Shown piece by piece: positions 1 through 9,420 of a stretch of 64,000 nucleotides of DNA. Under the pieces are notes generated by a model. That model made no database searches and was not told the origin of the DNA. It saw only the letters and a program-made list of their open reading frames with translations. Origin of the DNA: Aradus depressus (taxonomy: Eukaryota > Arthropoda > Insecta > Hemiptera > Aradidae); assembly GCA_963662175.1 (NCBI GenBank), contig OY759227.1, positions 2,512,501 to 2,576,500 on the forward strand. The letters run 5' to 3'. Each line of letters begins with the position of its first letter. Position 1 is the first letter of the stretch. A program made the translations under genes and the position numbers.

Positions 1-412
1 TTTTCCTAAAAATTTTCACAACCTTCTACCGACTCGTTTTTTAATTATTGACCTTTTCTTAATTTTGCTTATAATTTCCTGAAATTTTCTTCATTCCTTC
101 TTCTTTTAGCTGTTTCATTTTGTTCCTGGGTGTTAAAATAGTCCCTTCTGAAAATTTGGTTTCATTTTAAAGTCGGTGGATCTGGTAATTGATGTAGAAA
201 ATGTTGGTTGATAACTGTAAGGTTAGGCCTACAGCCACCTTTTCTTCCTTTTAAAGTTATTCTTACTTTCTTCCTGTTGATTTTCTATTTTATTTTCTTC
301 ATCCTTAGGTTTCTTTCTTCTTATTTTCTTTGTCCTTTTCTAAATTGGTTTAAAAAATATATATAGTGGCTTCTAAATCCGTTGCCTTGGCAACGGGCTT
401 GTTTATATTACA
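1..412. repeat. LTR-like repeat, copy 1 (right end only)
   Basis: Nearly identical to the last 410 bases of 40915-42404 and related to the end of 27391-29498. It ends in a short palindromic block (GTTGCCTTGGCAAC) followed by TTTATATTACA. Its right edge abuts Polinton polB coding sequence, so it appears to have inserted there. The left part lies outside the window. The TG...CA ends of the other copies suggest an LTR. Confidence 0.75.
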
Positions 413-3009
413 ATAGAAATAGTATATATGTCTGCAAGCGTTGTCTCACATATTTTTATCATGAAACAACTTCACTTTGCGATTTCGAAGACCATAAAAA
501 ATTGTGCAATTATAATAAACCCTGTAAAGTCCAACTTCCAAACCCTCATAAAGCCTTTATACAATTTGAACACACAGAAAGACAAATCCGCGTACCATAC
601 GTGATTTATGCTGATTTCGAAGCAATTTTAGAGCCAATACCCCCCATTGATGATCCTAACGTTAAAACTACTCCCTACCAAAAGCATAAGCCCATATCTT
701 TTTGTGCCCATGTAAAGTCTAGCCCCGGAATCAATAATACCATAAGTACTGAACCTTTAATCTATAGAGCCCCCGATGCACCAGCTCAATTTATGAGATA
801 TATCACAGATGTAGCCAGACAAATAAGCAATGTATATAAAACAAACCTAAGTATGCAAATTAATTACAATGAAATTAAAGAATGGAATGATGCAAGAACG
901 TGTTATTTATGTAATCAGGGATTCACTGAAAATAATCATAAAGTAAAAGATCATTGTCACATTTCAGGAAAATTCCGTGGTGCAGCTTGCAATAATTGTA
1001 ATTTGAAAGCAAAACACGTTTCCTTTATTCCAGTAATAATTCATAATTTGTCCGGCTATGACAGCCATTTCATAGTAAAAGAATTAGGTCTTGAACCTGA
1101 TAATGTTGAAGTGATCCCTAACACACAAGAGAAGTACATATCTTTCACTAAATACGTAGGAGATATAAAACTCAGATTTATTAATTTTTTTAGATTTATG
1201 GCAGCTAGTCTATCTCACTTAGTCAGTACATTACCAAAAAACTGAATTTAAAGAAACCAGTAAATTTTTCACCCCTAGCGAAATCCCTCTAGTAACAAGA
1301 AAAGGTGTTTTTCCATACGATTATTTAGATTCGGAAGATAAATTAAATGATATATCCCTCCCGCCCAAAGAAGCTTTTTACTCAAAATTAAATGAAGAGG
1401 ATATTTCTGAAAATGATTATGATCATGCAAAGAAGGTCTGGGAACAATTTAAATGTAAAAACCTAGGTGAATACAGCGATTTATATTTAAAAACTGATGT
1501 TTTACTTCTCTGCGATGTATTCGAATACTTCCGATCTGTAATGATAAAATCCCATAAAGTAGACCCAGCACATTACTTTACTGCACCTGGCATGACGTGG
1601 GATGCAATGTTAAAATATACGAATATTAAACTAGATTTGTTAACTGACTCCGAAATGATATTAATGATGGAACGTGGAATTAGAGGCGGTGTTTGCCAAG
1701 TTTCTCACCGATATGCCGAGGCTAACAACAAAGACTTACCACATTACAATCCACAAAAACAAAGCAGTTATATTATGTATTTTGACGCGAACAATTTATA
1801 TGGTATGGCAATGAGTCAATATCTACCAACAGGGGGGTTTGAATGGGTTCAAAATATTGATACTATAGATAGTAAATGGATAAATGACATTGAAGAAAAC
1901 GGGGAACATGGTTATGTTTTTGATGTTAATATTAATTACCCTGAGCATCTACACGAATACCAATGCGATTTGCCATTTTTACCAGACAATATTGCTCCTC
2001 CAAACAGTAAAATAAAAAAGCTAATACCCCAACTAGGACCTAGAAGTAATTATGTTGTACATTATAAAGCTCTAAAGCAGGCTCTTTCCCACGGCTTAGA
2101 AATAACAAAAATCAATAGAATTCTTAAATTCAACAAAGCCAATGGCTTAAACCTTATATAGATTTGAATACAGAATTAAGAAAAGCTGCTACAAATGATT
2201 TTGAAAAATACTTTTATAAATTATTAAATAATGCAGTATTTGGAAAAACTATGGAGTCCATACGCAAGAGATTAGATATTAAATTAGTAACGAACATGAA
2301 AAAAGCATTGAAACTTATTGCAAAACCTAACTTCAAAGACCGTACTATTTACTCAGAAAATTTAGTCGCAATCCAAATGGAAAAAACTTCCCTTTACTTT
2401 AATAAACCAATTTATGTAGGACAAGCAATTTTGGATATTTCAAAGACAATAATGTACGAATTTCATTATAACGTTATGTTGAAGAAATATGGCCCTAATA
2501 TTATTTTGCTATACACCGATACAGATTCCTTAATTTATTTAATACTAATTAATGATGCTTATGACGACTTAAAAAATATGGATGAACATTTTGATACTTC
2601 AGATTATCCCATTAACCACAAATGTTTTTCATTGAAAAATAAGAAAGTATTAGGAAAATTTAAGGATGAGTTGAACGGAGTTGCAATGTGGAAATTTGTT
2701 GGACTACGTCCAAAAATGTATGCAATAAAAATTGATGACATTATTAAGAAAAGGGCCAAGGGAGTCAAAGCAGCTTCCTTAAAGAAACATATAACTTTTG
2801 AACATTACGAAAATATTCTTTTTCAACAGAGTGAAATGACCAACCCTATGCGTATGTTCCAATCAAAGGAGCATACAATCACAACAGTTGAAATAAATAA
2901 AAGTTCTTTATCTAGCAGGGACGATAAGAGATTTATTTTAGATGATGGGATTCGGACCCTACCTTATGGTCATAAAAATATAAATTTACCTGACTGTTTA
3001 ATAGTTTGA
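413..3009 (+). pseudogene. polB: Polinton DNA polymerase B, 5'-truncated and frameshifted
   Basis: Protein-primed family B polymerase that would copy the element. Seen in order: a C2H2/C-rich segment near the cut; Exo I DFEAIL at about 613; a zinc-binding block with DHCH and CNNC (about 950-1010); Exo II NLSGYD near 1045; Exo III YLKTDVLLL near 1490; Pol A DANNLYG near 1785; Pol B LLNNAVFGKT near 2220; Pol C YTDTDS near 2515. Reading frame changes twice by one base, near 1210-1240 and 2131-2142. The N-terminus is removed by the LTR-like repeat at 1-412. All catalytic motifs are retained, so the break is recent or is sequencing error. Confidence 0.92.
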
Positions 3010-3149
3010 ATTTATTTTATAAAAGCCAATTATTATATATATTTGTTACTTTTTGTTGAAGATAATACTTTTTTTTTTTTTTGAGCCTAATGGTTTATTA
3101 CCATTTTGTTGTATGAACTTATGTCATGAAAAAATATTTGTTTAAGCAT

Positions 3150-3277
3150 GAATGGAGGTCCCTGGCGTGGTGCGTAAGGCACCCGTAAACCAGAATGAAG
3201 GTCCCTGGCGTGGAGCGTAAGGCACCCGTAAACCAGAATGAAGGTCACTGGCGAGGTAGTGAAATACCCGAAAACCT
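3150..3277. repeat. Three tandem 43-bp repeats in Polinton intergenic region
   Basis: Three head-to-tail copies starting at 3150, 3193 and 3236; the first two are almost identical (core CCTGGCGTGG.GCGTAAGGCA), the third is diverged. They lie between the end of polB and the ATPase promoter. Function unknown; could be a replication, insulator or 3'-end element. Confidence 0.85.
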
Positions 3278-3354
3278 AACTGATGTAACGAAAACATAGT
3301 AAAGAAAACAGTAAAATAATAAAAATAAAATTAATATGTAGAAAAAAAATAAAG

Positions 3355-3485
3355 CCCTTCAGGCTACAACTTCATAAAGCGCCTGAGGCTTTAACTTTGC
3401 CAAAGCCCGTTCCAAGCCGGGTTACAAAAGAAGGAGGAGGGTCTCAGGCTTTAACTTCACCAAAGCCCCGTTCCAAGCCGGGTAA
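3355..3485. repeat. Paired hairpin-forming repeats before ATPase gene
   Basis: A roughly 40-bp motif occurs twice (ends at about 3422 and 3482), each with AAAGCCC(C)GTTCCAAGCCGGG, and an inverted flavour of CTTCAGGC/GCCTGAGG stands at its left. The 3010-3602 gap otherwise holds only AT-rich sequence with no ORF. Role unknown. Confidence 0.6.
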
Positions 3486-3602
3486 TAAACGAATTATAGA
3501 ATAGCTTGTACAATCTTGTATACAAAATAAAACCTTTCTTTGCCCCCTCGATTTTGTAATAATCACACCACATCTGCAACCTCATGGTAGTCAGCAGAAG
3601 AC

Positions 3603-3637
3603 TATAAATAGCCGGAAGGCACTGATGTTTACTCAGT
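3603..3637 (+). promoter_or_regulatory. TATA box and initiator of the ATPase gene
   Basis: TATAAATA at 3603-3610 and TCAGT at 3633-3637; the initiator A (3635) is 32 bases from the first T. The ATG follows 10 bases later at 3645. The same geometry recurs before five further genes. Confidence 0.85.
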
Positions 3638-3644
3638 AGTCATC

Positions 3645-4333
3645 ATGCGCTTCGTGAAGCAGGAACAAAATCTTAAAGTGTTCTATAATGTCGGCAATAG
3701 CTTACCTCGAGACCCCAAACATGGCCCTTTGTTTCCAGACAGTATTCGATGCATTATATGTGGACCATCTAATTGCAGTAAAACCAACTTGATGCTGGCC
3801 TTACTATATTACCCCAATGGACTTAAGTTTGAGAACATATATCTTTTCAGCAAAACATTAAATCAACCTAAATACATACAGCTCTCGAAAGTTTTGGAAA
3901 CAATTACGGATATACATTTTTTTCCATATGGAGATCATTCGGAAATTCCTAACCCCAGTTTGGCTTTACCTAATTCTATTTTCATATTCGATGATATTTC
4001 ATGCGACAGACAGGATCCAATCAGGTCTTACTTCTGTCAAGGACGTCAAACGGTGTCGACAGTTTTTATCTGGCACAGAGTTATACTCGCGTCCCAAAAC
4101 ATTTGATTCGGGACAATGCTAATTTCATAATAGTCTTCCAACAAGATAATTTAAATATGAAGAGAATTTATGAAGACCATGTGAATTCTGACATGACCAT
4201 TAATGATTTCAAAGAAATTTGCCAAACATGTTGGGGGAGAGATAAATATGGGTTTCTGGTTATCGATAAAGATAGTGATCTCAATAATGGGCGTTACCGC
4301 AAGGGTTTCGATACCTATATAATAGTTCAGTAG
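3645..4333 (+). pseudogene. Polinton genome-packaging ATPase, one frameshift
   Basis: FtsK/HerA-type (A32-like) ATPase expected to translocate the DNA into the capsid. Walker A GPSNCSKT lies near residue 40, Walker B FIFDDISCD near residue 115. The frame shifts by one base at about 4046, after the CQGR segment; the second part continues through DSFYLAQSY, KHLIRDN and IYEDHV, all typical of Polinton ATPases. Start at 3645 is fixed by the TATA/initiator 10 bases upstream. Length about 230 residues, normal for the family. Confidence 0.88.
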
Positions 4334-4350
4334 TCAAAGGTCTATCCAGT
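4316..4350 (+). promoter_or_regulatory. TATA box and initiator inside the ATPase 3' end
   Basis: TATATAATA at 4316-4324 lies in the last codons of the ATPase gene; CCAGT at 4346-4350 puts the initiator A (4348) 32 bases from the first T. ATG of the next gene is at 4363. Confidence 0.75.
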
Positions 4351-4362
4351 CAATCACAAACC

Positions 4363-5451
4363 ATGGAAGGAGCAACATCTTAGAGTGTCACTAGAGAACT
4401 CGAAGACATCAAAAGGTCCATACGAGACAAATGTTATTTTTTGAAACGTAAAAGACAGGACTATGAGGAACATTTAAAATTAAAGTATAGGCGGCCTATC
4501 ATAAAACCTCTTGAGAATTTACTCCAGGACCGAGTCATTGATAAGCCAAATCTCAAACAAGAAACAATGGAAAGCAAAATTAGACCATCTTTCTTACCCA
4601 TTCCATCTACATCACGGTATGAACGAGAAGGAGAACGATTAGTGAAAGACGAAGTGGACGTACAATGGACTCCCAAATGGCATAAACAGACTCATTCTCC
4701 GATAGACCTCCGGTTCGAGGAAGCATCATGTGCTCCCACCCCCTCTACCTACGTAGATACACAGGATAGGGACAAAAGAACGGCCGAACCAACATGTATG
4801 CCGAGTTACTTGAGCGAGGAAGAAGTGATTGAAACACCTTCCACGCCATTAGAGGAAGTTCAAACTGCGGCAACGTCTCTGGAAGGAAGAGAATTGGTTA
4901 GAAAGGGTTTGGAAGAGGTTGGTCCTATATCGTCCGACTATATAATAAAATTTATCAATAATGATACTGGTGATTTTGATAGCCAGTACGGGATCCGCTA
5001 CGATGGTGGAAATTTAATAATCGGAGATACAATAGTGTCTATAAGAGAAGATTGGCTAGATGTCGATGGAAATTTATACCAGGCTACACCAGGATTGTTC
5101 GAGCTTCTTTTCAAGAAGCAGCCAAATCGAAAACTCGTGAAAGAAATTGATATGAATAAATATAAAGAAATATTGACTCTAACCAACGCACATAAAAAAC
5201 GGTATAGCGAATCCGGAGGCTTGAACGTTCTTCCAAATTATTCGAAATATAGAGAAGTCATCTGTAAGCTTTTTCCAACATCCACTAAATCTACTTTGCA
5301 GAAAAAGAAAACTGGAAAGGGAGTTAATTCAAATCCAAATGATCTAGTTGAAAAATTAAGATATCTTTATGAAAATTTGACAGATGCAAACAGCTGGAAA
5401 AGCATAGAAAAAATTGAAAACCAATTGAAAAAAGGTGGGATCATTGTATAA
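4363..5451 (+). pseudogene. DUF8207-like Polinton protein with in-frame TAG at codon 7
   Basis: The reading frame opens at ATG 4363, 15 bases after the initiator, but has TAG at 4381-4383 (codon 7); it is then open for more than 350 codons to 5451. N-terminal half is charged and low in complexity (basic start, Pro/Ser/Thr/Glu-rich middle). The C-terminal third has a globular block with YGIRYDGG, IGDTIVSI and TPGLFELLFKK followed by a TN-containing helix region, which resembles the DUF8207 family found beside insect Polintons. A virion or assembly role is a guess from context. The lone nonsense codon is either a mutation or read through; a downstream non-AUG start near 4441 is possible. Confidence 0.7.
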
Positions 5452-5481
5452 ATAAGATATCGAATCATTAGTCCATTCATT
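5447..5481 (+). promoter_or_regulatory. TATA box and initiator overlapping stop codon, integrase gene
   Basis: TATAAATA at 5447-5454 contains the TAA stop (5449-5451) of the preceding gene. TCATT at 5477-5481 has its A (5479) 32 bases from the first T. Integrase ATG is at 5492. Confidence 0.82.
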
Positions 5482-5491
5482 CACAGTCAAG

Positions 5492-6421
5492 ATGTCTGAT
5501 GTGAAACATCAAATTGTAAACGAGTTACACAAACCTGTGAGAAGAATATTTAGGAGGCGATCCATGATACTGAAAGGTATAGACGATTTGTGGCAAGCAG
5601 ATTTGATTGAACTAATACCATACGCAAAGGACAATAGTGGTTTTAAATATTTCCTGACCGTAATTGACTGTTTTTCTAAATTTGCTTGGGCTGTACCCAT
5701 AAAACGAAAAACTGACAAAGAAGTGACCGATGCATTTCAAAGTATTCTCAAAGGAGGGCGACGACCAGGAAACCTACAGACTGATGAGGGAAAGGAATTT
5801 TATAACGTAAAATTCAAAAATCTAATGAAAAATTACAATATCAATCATTACTCAACATACAGCAACATAAAAGCTTGCATTGTCGAACGGTTCAATCGTA
5901 CTCTAAAAAATTTAATTTGGAAACAGTTTAGTTTACAAGGTTCCTACAAATGGATGCCGGTGATTCAGTCATTAGTGCACAGATATAATAACACGAAACA
6001 TCGAACCATTAATATGAAACCCTGCTGTGGCAAGGGAAAAGTTAAGGAAAAATTGCTGTTGGAAACCGTATATTCAAAAAAAGGTTTACCCCAGAAACCA
6101 AAATATAAAGTAGGGGATTTCGTAAGAATATCAAAACATAAAAGCGCATTCGCTAAAGGATACAAACCCTCTTGGTCGACGGAAATATTTCAAATTCATG
6201 AAGTAAAAAGAACCATACCCATCACTTATCATCTAAAGGACGATCAGGACGAGCTGATTGCTGGTGGGTTCTATGAACAAGAAATACAACCTGTTAAACA
6301 TCCTAATATTTTTTTGGTAGAAAAGGTTTTGAAAAGAAAAGGGGATAAAGTTTATGTTAAATGGTTGGGATTCGATGCTAAACACGTTGGGTTGAAAAGA
6401 AAAATCTCAACCTATAAATAA
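5492..6421 (+). CDS. int: Polinton retroviral-type integrase with chromodomain
   Basis: DDE integrase that joins the element to host DNA. The rve core shows the first Asp in DLWQADLIEL (about residue 35), the second in QTDEGKEF (about 100) and Glu in CIVERFNRTLK (about 135). A C-terminal DNA-binding region (KYKVGDFVRI) is followed by a chromodomain (FLVEKVLKRKGDKVYVKWLGF). The last dozen residues after LGFDAKH are out of frame relative to the usual chromodomain end, indicating a one-base change near 6385; both alternative stops fall in the next TATA box. Otherwise full length (309 aa). Confidence 0.92.
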   Translation: MSDVKHQIVNELHKPVRRIFRRRSMILKGIDDLWQADLIELIPYAKDNSGFKYFLTVIDCFSKFAWAVPIKRKTDKEVTDAFQSILKGGRRPGNLQTDEGKEFYNVKFKNLMKNYNINHYSTYSNIKACIVERFNRTLKNLIWKQFSLQGSYKWMPVIQSLVHRYNNTKHRTINMKPCCGKGKVKEKLLLETVYSKKGLPQKPKYKVGDFVRISKHKSAFAKGYKPSWSTEIFQIHEVKRTIPITYHLKDDQDELIAGGFYEQEIQPVKHPNIFLVEKVLKRKGDKVYVKWLGFDAKHVGLKRKISTYK

Positions 6422-6447
6422 AAGTAATTCTACGTGCATCTTCCATT
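6413..6447 (+). promoter_or_regulatory. TATA box and initiator overlapping stop codon, protease gene
   Basis: TATAAATA at 6413-6420 overlaps the integrase stop. CCATTC with A at 6445 is again 32 bases from the first T. Protease ATG is at 6477. Confidence 0.75.
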
Positions 6448-6476
6448 CTTCATTGAATCTTCGTACTGTGAACATC

Positions 6477-6970
6477 ATGGACACTCAATCAAAGAAAAAG
6501 AAGGTAGTTAAAAAAAAGCGCGTGATTCCGACTCCTAAAGAAATTGGAAGAATTCGTAAAATACTCAACATTAATCGTACTCTATCTGAAGAAGCAAAAA
6601 ATGTTTTCAAGAGTTTTCCATCAACGGCGCTTAGTAATTTTGATTTGATAAAATTTGCAAAAAAGAATAAAATTCAGAATTTTAGAGGGTTTTCTTGAGA
6701 GATACCTCACCGAGTAAACCTTATAGTAAAGAAAACGCTATTTTCAATTTAGATAAAAGTAGTGGTAAAGGCACTCATTGGGTGTGCTACAGGAAAAATG
6801 GGAAATACGTTAAATTCTTCGATAGTGCGGGCACAAGTGGCCCCCCTTCGGACCTCGTGCGCTATCTGAAAGGGTGTCGTATAACGTTTGACTGCAAAAC
6901 CTATCAAAGCCCCAACTCAAATATCTGTGGTCATTTATGTTTATTATTCCTGTTAAATCGTATAAATTAG
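6477..6970 (+). pseudogene. Polinton adenain-like cysteine protease, one frameshift
   Basis: Maturation protease of the Ulp1/adenovirus type. Starts at ATG 6477 with a Lys-rich leader. The frame changes by one base near 6690 just after NFRG. The downstream part carries the catalytic His in GTHWVCY, the acidic residue in FFDSAG and Cys in ICGHLCLLFLL. About 160 residues, usual for Polinton proteases. All three catalytic positions persist, so only the frameshift argues against function. Confidence 0.88.
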
Positions 6971-6995
6971 ACTGTCATTCGTAATTTCATTCATT
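6961..6995 (+). promoter_or_regulatory. TATA box and initiator at end of protease gene
   Basis: TATAAATT at 6961-6968 abuts the TAG stop (6968-6970). TCATT at 6991-6995 has A at 6993, 32 bases from the first T. Capsid ATG is at 7013. Confidence 0.82.
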
Positions 6996-7012
6996 CATCG
7001 TCTGGACGTCGA

Positions 7013-8383
7013 ATGATGCACATCAGAAGAGTATATAAAGGCGATAGGAAATCATCGCAAACGTTTATTCTACCTAGAACTGTCAAAGGATCAACACCTC
7101 TGACTAATGAGAATATTTCCTTTCTTCGGATACAAAGTATTGTCTTCGACATGGACATCTTAGATTTGGAACACGCAACTTTGGATAGTTCCATAGAAGG
7201 CGTGGAATATCATTCTCATTACCCTTACGCGTCGAGTAAACTTCAGGCTGGAGATGAAATAAGAATTGCTGTACAACATCAAGACATATACACTTTGCCA
7301 TCGTACAGTTTTATTTATTTAGAAGGTCGATTTTTGAAAGAGGATGGGACGACGGTACCAACATCATCCAAATTAACGAATAATGCATTCGCATTCTTAT
7401 TTGATGAAATCAGATATGATTTATGTGGAATCGAAATAGATCGGGTTAGAAATCCGGGTATAACTACGACTTTGAAGGGCTTAGTGTCGTACAGAAACGG
7501 GTCAGTCAATCTGGAGAGTCAGGGGTGTTGTTCTCCTAATAGCAGTACTTTGAACATTACATCGCCTGAGGGATATTTCAACGTTTGTATACCTCTCAGC
7601 AGCCTTCTTGCTTTCGCAGAAGATTATAAAAAAGTTATAATTAACGTTAAACAGGAATTGGTGCTTATTAGATCCAGAAGAGACGACAATTGTTACTTAG
7701 TCGCGGCTAATAATGAAAATAATCTTGGAGAAAGGGCTAAAATCGAGCTTACCAAACTTTGTTGGAAACTCCCATACGTAACAGTTAATGAATATAGAAG
7801 ATTATCGCTTCTTCGACATTTGAGATCGGAGAAAGTAATTTCGGTTGGCTTCAGGAGTTGGGAGTTGTACGAATACCCGCTATTACCTGCTACACAAAGA
7901 CAAGTGTGGGCGGTTAAAACATCTAATCAGATGGAGAAACCTCGATACATAATATTAGCATTCTCAACCAACAGGACAAATAACATTCATAGGGATGCTG
8001 CCTCTTTTGATCATTGTCATCTGTCCAATGTTAAACTGTACCTAAATTCGAAATCATATCCCTATGATGATCTTAATATTAACTTTGATAGAAATCAATA
8101 TGCAGTTTTGTACTACATGTACGCAGGTTTCCAAAGCTCTTATTATCCCGAATTACCATCACATCCCCTACTTTCTTTTCAAAATTTCAAGGACAAAGCT
8201 CCTTTAGCGGTGATAGATTGTTCAAAGCAATCGGAGTCCATTAAGACCGGACCAGTGGACGTTCGTCTAGAATTTGAAGCGACGCAAGCTTTCCCAGCTG
8301 ATACCACGGCTTATTGTATAATCATACACGATAGCGCCATCGAATACAACCCCCTCACAAATGTATTGCGAAGATTGCTATAA
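7013..8383 (+). CDS. Polinton major capsid protein (double jelly-roll)
   Basis: Open frame of 456 codons; ATG at 7013 or the adjacent 7016. The sequence matches the insect double-jelly-roll-like capsid family: GDEIRIAVQHQD and TLPSYSFIYLEGRF in the first barrel, ELTKLCWKLPYV in the middle, then LYLNSKSYPYDDLNINF and YAVLYYMYAGFQ in the second barrel, ending with a VDVRLEFEATQAFP strand. This protein would form the icosahedral shell. No stop or shift was found, unlike most neighbours. Assignment rests on recalled family features, not a search. Confidence 0.85.
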   Translation: MMHIRRVYKGDRKSSQTFILPRTVKGSTPLTNENISFLRIQSIVFDMDILDLEHATLDSSIEGVEYHSHYPYASSKLQAGDEIRIAVQHQDIYTLPSYSFIYLEGRFLKEDGTTVPTSSKLTNNAFAFLFDEIRYDLCGIEIDRVRNPGITTTLKGLVSYRNGSVNLESQGCCSPNSSTLNITSPEGYFNVCIPLSSLLAFAEDYKKVIINVKQELVLIRSRRDDNCYLVAANNENNLGERAKIELTKLCWKLPYVTVNEYRRLSLLRHLRSEKVISVGFRSWELYEYPLLPATQRQVWAVKTSNQMEKPRYIILAFSTNRTNNIHRDAASFDHCHLSNVKLYLNSKSYPYDDLNINFDRNQYAVLYYMYAGFQSSYYPELPSHPLLSFQNFKDKAPLAVIDCSKQSESIKTGPVDVRLEFEATQAFPADTTAYCIIIHDSAIEYNPLTNVLRRLL

Positions 8384-8413
8384 ATAACAACCCTGTTTCA
8401 ATTAGACCTCAGT
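8379..8413 (+). promoter_or_regulatory. TATA box and initiator overlapping capsid stop codon
   Basis: TATAAATA at 8379-8386 contains the TAA stop of the capsid gene (8381-8383). TCAGT at 8409-8413 has A at 8411, 32 bases from the first T. Next ATG is at 8421. Confidence 0.85.
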
Positions 8414-8420
8414 TGCAACC

Positions 8421-8939
8421 ATGGCCTCCAACGAAGCGGTTATTGTTGAGATTCACTGTTTCCTGGACGATAACTTGGAATATATTTTGAAGGAACTGTC
8501 CATTATGGACGTTACCCGCTTTGCTAGTAGACATTGGATATTCAAACCCCCTAAACAACCTATTACAAATGTAAAGAGCATAAGATCAAATAGATGGCTT
8601 ATGAAAAATTACCACAGATTAGAATGGAGTGATGGGGAAACTGAATACGAAGAAGTTGAACGTATTCTAATGACTACACTACTGAAATATCGATACATTT
8701 TTGTCAAGGGATTGGAAAAGAAGAGGTTTTTATATAATTTACTTAGACACGAGAATATTGTTAATATGGAAGATTATGGTTGCCCAAGAGTTGAAACATT
8801 ATCTCTTATTTCAGGTTCAGAGTGCCTTTTGCATTCAAAGTTCCCAAACATGTGTACTCATTATGGGGTTCACGTATTAAGAGACTGGATAATGTCCAAT
8901 TATGATTTTATATTGCTATTCTTTTTTTTGAGTTCATAA
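8421..8939 (+). CDS. Unknown 172-aa Polinton-associated protein
   Basis: Intact frame from ATG 8421, which lies in good context 8 bases after a TCAGT initiator. I recognise the general type (small arthropod proteins with EKKRFLYNLLR and GCP..ETL) but no function is known to me. Cys and His residues are spaced in the C-terminal third (GCPRVETL, SECLLHSKF, NMCTHYGVH), suggesting a metal-binding fold. The last 15 residues are hydrophobic. It is the last gene of the Polinton and one of only two unbroken ones after polB. Could be a minor virion or host-interaction protein. Confidence 0.7.
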   Translation: MASNEAVIVEIHCFLDDNLEYILKELSIMDVTRFASRHWIFKPPKQPITNVKSIRSNRWLMKNYHRLEWSDGETEYEEVERILMTTLLKYRYIFVKGLEKKRFLYNLLRHENIVNMEDYGCPRVETLSLISGSECLLHSKFPNMCTHYGVHVLRDWIMSNYDFILLFFFLSS

Positions 8940-9420
8940 AGTATTCGTATTTATTTTGTTTTTCTTCAAAAAGGAAAAATTTTGATTTGATTATTTTGAT
9001 TTAATTTACCTAATAGAAACGATTTTCGTTTTAAAAATAAGTTTATTTGCTATTGTTCTTTTTATTAAACTATATAAAGGTAAAGCTGGTTATTTTGTTG
9101 AGGTAGCTTTCATTGGAATGGTGAGGAAAGCTTTAAACGCCTGCAGGTTGTGGGGATGAAGGCTTGGAGAGGCTATTGACGCACGCAGGTCGTATGAGTG
9201 AAGGTTTGGAGAGGTTATAGACGCCCGCAGACCATGATTGTGTAAATGCCTGCAGGTTGGGGAAAGTTTTAGACTCACGCAGACAATTTTTTTTTTTTTT
9301 TGATGAAAGCTACTTCAACCATTCCTCCTCGACGCACCTTCACCTTGACGCGGTGGGGAGGCTTTCTACTAAGAAAGGTGCTTATATGAATCTAACAATT
9401 TAGTTCTGTTTCAATAAATA
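8940..9420. repeat. Polinton right-end region with 42-bp repeats and inverted flanks
   Basis: No gene. Two clean 42-bp tandem units start at about 9142 and 9184 (GCAGGTYGT...GAAGG.TTGGAGAGG.TAT.GACGC), followed by degraded copies to 9290. The repeats are bracketed by an imperfect inverted pair, GAGGTAGCTTTCATTGGAATGG near 9100 and its complement near 9302-9330. AATAAA signals lie at about 9413-9422. Probably the terminal region of the element, but the terminus itself was not identified. Confidence 0.55.

Larger units (their letters stand above)
413..9420 (+). mobile_element. Polinton/Maverick (adintovirus-like) element, left end missing
   Basis: Seven consecutive plus-strand genes form the Polinton set: protein-primed type B DNA polymerase, FtsK/A32-like packaging ATPase, a DUF8207-like protein, retroviral-type integrase with chromodomain, adenain-like cysteine protease, double-jelly-roll capsid protein and a small unknown protein. 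The polymerase is cut at 413 by an LTR-like repeat, so the left terminal repeat is not visible. The right limit near 9420 is approximate and no terminal inverted repeat or 6-bp duplication could be assigned. Capsid and 172-aa genes are open; polB, ATPase, protease, integrase C-terminus and the DUF8207-like gene each carry a small lesion. Confidence 0.93.

Noticed and set aside
9060..9115. Seventh Polinton promoter
   Set aside because: TATATAAAG at 9071 has no TCAKT at 32 bases (nearest A is about 39-41 away) and no gene follows.
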